Under the pieces are notes generated by a model. That model was not told where the DNA came from, did no database searches, and worked only from the letters and a program-made list of their open reading frames with translations. The translations under genes were made by a program, and so were the position numbers. From Nepenthes gracilis (Eukaryota; Streptophyta; Magnoliopsida; Caryophyllales; Nepenthaceae): a stretch of DNA of 64,000 nucleotides. Below, piece by piece: positions 59,638-64,000 of this stretch (position 1 is the stretch's first letter; each line of letters starts with the position of its first letter). Location: contig BSYO01000026.1 of assembly GCA_033239525.1 (NCBI GenBank), forward strand, positions 744,001 through 808,000, read 5' to 3'.

Positions 59638-62045
59638 TTAGATTCTTGACCGATTCAGCTCAAATTCACAATCTCTTAGCATGTTGCAGCCTAATTTAGC
59701 ATCAATTGATGGATAAATTCTCTCTTTTGAACCATCGAATATATGTTCAAGATTTTGAATGATCTCCCAGTTCTGGGGATCACGAATCAAATGGAGCAGG
59801 AATCTGATTGTGAGAACAGTATATTCTTCATTAAACTCGTAGAGATGAAGGGATGTAAACTTACATCTCGGAAAGGAAACTCATCAGCTTCAAGCATATG
59901 CACAACATGCCCCATTTTTGGCCTCTTTTGAGCACTTGGATCGACACAACGCAAAGCTACTAATAGAGCTCTCTTCAGGGCCCTTGAAGAAGGCTTCTCG
60001 GGTAACTTGGGGTCCAAAACACCTTCTGCTTTCCTGTTTGAAACCATCATTTTGAGCCAATCAACTAGGTTCACCTGAAAGTTCAGCCGCAGACAAACAA
60101 AGAAGATAAGGGACAAAAGGCACAGGTGGGCAAGCAGGGGATCCAAGATTATCTGATTTCAAGCCATGCTGCCTAGTCAATGGAACCATACCTCTCCTGG
60201 TGGCCGGCTATAATCTACGGGGTTCCTCCCAGAGATTATCTCCATCAAAAGTATCCCAAAGCTGTAGGCATCGCTTCTTTCATTTAACATACCAGTGCTG
60301 GCATATTCTGGAGCAACATAACTACAAAATAGATGTTCTATCTCATTATTTTTATCTCGGTACTGAACCAAAGGATAGTAAAACAGGCAGCGACAAGAAT
60401 AATGGGATCTGGGCAAGTAAAACTCACCCAAAAGTTCCCATCACACGAGTGGTTAAATAGGTCCTCTCTGAGCTCAAGAGCTTTGCCAGGCCAAAATCAG
60501 ATACTTTTGGATTCCATTGCTTATCAAGCAAAATATTGCTCGATTTAATGTCTCGATGCACAACTTTGGGCTCAAGTCCATCGTGCAGGTATGCCAACCT
60601 GTAATCATCAATTTTCTTCGAATGAAAAACTGAGAGAGACTTTGGACAACAGAATGCATAGTAAGTACCCCTTCGCTGTTCCGATGATGATATTCACACG
60701 AATATCCCACGTGAGAGGACTGCAAGGCCCTACATCTCCATGAAGCCACTGTTCTAAGTTCCCATTATTGACGTATTCGTACACAAGCATCCTATATCAA
60801 TCATAGAAATAAGCATATCAATGCAGGAAATTAGAACATTGATTCCACTAATCTGTTAAGCGAAGAGTATCAGACAGTATATGCTTACACAAAATTCGTC
60901 AGTTACCATTAAATTTCAGCTTCAGAATGTAGATTAGAAGGTAAACAGAATGCTTGAATTAGATCATGTCAGAGCAAATACCTATGAGCTCCTTCAGCAC
61001 AGTAACCCAGCAGCCTCACTAAATTCTTATGCCGCACCCTTCCGATTGCTTCCACTTCAGCCTTAAACTCTCTCTCAGCTTGGCCCCTGCAATTAGCTTC
61101 CCCAAAATTATATATATAAACAAATAAAGAAATTTCTGCACCAAGCTACATGCATCATTCAACATAAAGATTTGCATAAGCAACACTGCAAAATTTATGG
61201 CTAACCATAACAAGCAAGCAAATACTGGTCAATGAAGTATCACTACTTGCAGTGATTAATGGCATTCCCATTCTATATGAAAGAACCACACCCACCCCAA
61301 AAAAAGAAAAAGCATCAATAACCCAGGAGAAAAAATTGAATATAAACATGCAAATTATCTTGAGATTGTACCTGTTGTTGAGCAGATTTTTGACAGCCAC
61401 TTGAGTATTATCCTCCAACACACCACGATAAACAATCCCATACCCACCTTCACCAATCACTTTCTCATCCGCAAAACCATCAGTTGCCACCTCAAGCTCT
61501 CTAAGCGTATACCAATGTCCCCACCCCAAATGCGAAACCTCCGGCCCCGCCATGCCAATTTGCTCGCCAGGCCGCCCCTCCCCGATGCCGTGCGATGTTC
61601 CGGTTCCTTGCTCCGGATACAATATCCGGTGATCCTTACCTATTTCGATTCGAATTCTCTGTTGCCCCATTGGGCTATCGTCATTCGAAGGCCGAATAAC
61701 TGGCCATTGGTCCGATCCGCAAGCTGGGTCGGATTCGGGCATCGACTCAGGAACCTGTGCATTTGGGTCTGGAAAATTCTCGAGTTGGATTTCAGTGATT
61801 TCCCTTGAGATGTTTGGGATTGTCGGTTTTTGAGAGAGGACAATTTTGTTGGTGGTGGATTCTAATTGGGTGGTTTTGGCCTTCTTGTTGTTACGTACTG
61901 AGGTAAAACAGAGAGAGAAGAGAAAGAGAACTAAAACAATTCCAGCTCCCACGCATATGCCTAGAACTACCCATAATCTTAGCCCAAAGATTGAGGTACG
62001 CTTTGAGAGATGATTATTCAGAAACCCTGTTTTGTTGTCAGACAT
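59638..62045 (-). CDS. Receptor-like serine/threonine kinase (At1g01540/At4g01330 type)
   Basis: Exons: 62045-61372, 61086-60982, 60791-60669, 60598-60428, 60321-60192, 60074-59865, and a less certain last exon 59772-59638. The first six keep frame and give 471 aa; with the last the protein is 515 aa. A short N-terminus leads into one membrane segment (about 24-47, [20 protein letters not shown]). A variable juxtamembrane region of 130 residues follows, then [20 protein letters not shown] and the kinase. Kinase features are GEGGYG (198-203), VAVK (K219), [15 protein letters not shown] and [14 protein letters not shown], so all catalytic residues are kept. There is no extracellular ligand-binding domain, as is usual for this group. 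The likely place is the plasma membrane; substrates are unknown. Oddities: SDAYSFG where SDVYSFG is usual, and a C-terminal tail that does not resemble the family tail. Confidence 0.92.
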
Positions 62046-62300
62046 TTTTATCTTCCGTTGCTATCTCATATAAAGATTGAAATGACAACGTTTATGCTGA
62101 AGAAAGACATTCATGAGGTAGATTATTAAACAGAGAGGAATACAATGACACTGAAGAAGTGGAAGAGTAGGAAGCGTGGAGCTATACTAACTGCGAGTGG
62201 GGTTTTAGGAAGAAGCAAAGGAGAGAGAGAATGAGGATAGCAGCTGTCCTGATGGGACCTTCGCAACAGAAAAAACAAGAAAGATACCCTACCTAAACTG
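62046..62300 (-). promoter_or_regulatory. 5' leader and proximal promoter of the kinase gene
   Basis: On the minus strand a CT-rich leader (CTCATTCTCTCTCTCC, about 62239-62224) precedes the start codon, typical of plant 5' UTRs. No clear TATA box was found. Confidence 0.4.
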
Positions 62301-63557
62301 AACATAGAAAGTATAATTTCTGCATATTAAAAATTTATTAATGATTTTTTTCTTAAAAAAAGACTTTTTATATAGTACAAATCTTCTTCTCCATTATCTA
62401 ATGTTTTTTTTCTGCTAACACAGTATATTACAGTAGAAACCATCACAGAATAATTCAACAAAATTCAGTAACTAAAAAATTAATGGAGAGGAGAATAAAG
62501 AAATAGAGGAGGAGATAAGAAATAAAAAAGGATGAGAATATATTTTTAAAATTTATTTATTTTTTTAATATCTGATAAAATTATGTTTATTTTTTGACAA
62601 ATTATAATTAAATTTTTGAAGTTTTCGAATGATTATTTCAAGCTTAACAGATACTGTTGGGTGCAGTATTTCTGCCTATGCTTGTAGGCTTTCATCTATC
62701 AGTCAATGATGGAGGTTTATTAATATAAACAACATTGTTTTGATAAATTTATTTGAATAGTATAAAAGAACAAAGGAGTAAAGTGCCCAATTATAAATAA
62801 TCAGAAATTTGATTTTTCTTAAATTAATAAAAAACAATATTAATGTTAACAAAATTTAAATTTTTTAACAAAAATAGTAAAATTATAACTATTTATTTAA
62901 AAATAAATATTAAAAAATAAAAGAACGCAATCTTCATAAAAGATATAATATCTCTTAATCTACTGTAAATTGCACGATATCCATCGTCAAGTCTAGTAAA
63001 TGTTCAAAATTAGCCAGCAGAGTCGTTTAAACCTCTCAGCCGGTATATCCAATATTGTTAGACCACAAAATTGATATTAAGGTCACAGGATGGGACATGA
63101 TAATCAAGCTATAAGGGGACATTAGGATGATATAGTTGGGGTTTGATTGGGTTTGAATATTATTTCTGATTATTTGTTACTAGTCTTACAAACCAGCTCA
63201 TTGCATGCCCCTTGCATGGTTAAATTCTCCCGAATCGCCCTATAGAGCCTATCTCTACATGCTCGCGTGCCTCGACCTTGTCCCACCACCCGTCCCACTG
63301 TAAGGCACTTATCACATAACTTACCTTGCAGTAACTTATTCATAGTATCTGTCACCATTTTGTTCATCACTTTCACTTTTCCCAATTGAATAGAAACAAT
63401 CATTATATACAGAAAAAAGTTATTTAAAACGTCCAAACATGTTCTTCAGATTTAGCAATGCATATTATTTTTTGTTTAAGTAAACCTTATATCACTGATT
63501 ATGATAAGTAAAATGAGACGATAAAAATATTCTAAAAACTGTTCATCTTCCAACCCC
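62301..63557. other. AT-rich spacer upstream of the kinase gene
   Basis: No convincing coding content. An 88-codon minus frame (63170-63436) has no known motif and is probably accidental. Confidence 0.5.
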
Positions 63558-64000
63558 CGAGTCTACCATTAGGTCTACTACCCAAACCTTAGCTAATCAG
63601 TTTCAGGTTAACTTGTCTCGGGTTCATCTTATTCCGATCCCGGATGATCAGGCACATTTTTTGCAAACCCAAACCAACCCAGAAAGATTGAGCTAGCTTG
63701 GTAAAGTCTAAGCTATTCAGTCCACAATTTTAGACAATTAGGTCCAATACCCAGAACTCAGCTAATCAGTTCCAGGTTAATTCATCTTTAGCTCACCTTA
63801 TACCGATCTCGGATAATTGGGCACATTTTTTTGTAACCCGAGTCAACCCAGAAAGAGTGGGCTAGATTGGTTAAGTCTAATCTATTCACTTCAAAATTTT
63901 AGACCATTAGTTCCAATACCGAGAACCAACTAATCAGCTTCAAGTCAACTCAGATCATATTTGAGATGATTTCACTCAATAAATCAATGAAGATATAAAC
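63558..64000. repeat. 169 bp-period satellite-like tandem array, continues past the right edge
   Basis: The anchor CATTAGGTCTACTACCCA recurs as CAATTAGGTCCAATACCCA and CATTAGTTCCAATACCGA, with ATTAG at 63568, 63737 and 63906, 169 bases apart. Other shared blocks are AGCTAATCAG, CCGATC-CGGAT and CAACCCAGAAAGA. About 2.6 diverged copies (roughly 75-85% by eye) are visible. Confidence 0.85.

Noticed and set aside
63170..63436. 88-codon minus-strand ORF with several Cys residues
   Set aside because: The Cys spacing fits no zinc finger, and the surroundings are AT-rich spacer.

Overview
The window is nuclear DNA from a flowering plant, probably a eudicot. The evidence is three split genes with plant-type GT/AG introns and plant-specific protein families, set in a mass of decayed LTR retrotransposons and AT-rich spacer. 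I see nothing that fixes the species. No prokaryotic features, rRNA or convincing tRNA genes were seen.

Host genes. (1) 2096-5641, minus strand: a small four-exon gene of the COR27/COR28 type (cold- and clock-regulated proteins) with a 2.8 kb first intron. (2) 32536-37222, plus strand: a complete ABF/AREB-class bZIP transcription factor of 442 aa. It has four coding exons, a 5' UTR intron, and a large first coding intron that carries two solo LTRs. (3) 59638-62045, minus strand: a single-pass receptor-like kinase of the group containing At1g01540 and At4g01330, with six clear coding exons and a less certain last exon. The three genes are unrelated and do not form a cluster.

Mobile DNA, left to right. 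1-about 1850: gag, primer site and 5' LTR of a minus-strand Ty3/gypsy Tat-type element that runs off the left edge. 6558-8400: two further LTR-like blocks in opposite orientation. 8400-10080: LTR-like and simple-repeat DNA. 11024-13504: a 2.48 kb solo LTR with a perfect ATGGG target duplication. 13560-20992: a rearranged Tat-type element in three blocks (PR-RT-RH, RH-aRH-IN zinc finger, IN core-3' end) whose first two blocks are inverted relative to the third. 21773-24794: a 3.0 kb internally deleted chromovirus/Tekay-like element with two 682 bp LTRs and an ACAAT target duplication. 25290-29300: a very decayed Ty1/copia pol on the minus strand containing a fourfold 233 bp tandem amplification. 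44571-57395: a nearly complete 12.8 kb Tat-type element with both LTRs, primer site, gag, PR, RT, RNase H, archaeal-type RNase H and integrase in order, followed by a minisatellite and two antisense ORFs. 63558-64000: a 169 bp-period tandem array running off the right edge.

The most interesting non-host signal lies in the two Tat elements. Although highly diverged, both have the same 3' architecture: a 38-44 bp minisatellite just after integrase, then an antisense ORF that resembles the Pfam 'putative gypsy type transposon' (Transposase_28) family. All positions of decayed domains come from translation by eye and are approximate to a few tens of bases; LTR ends and exon borders are given to the base where both flanks could be checked.
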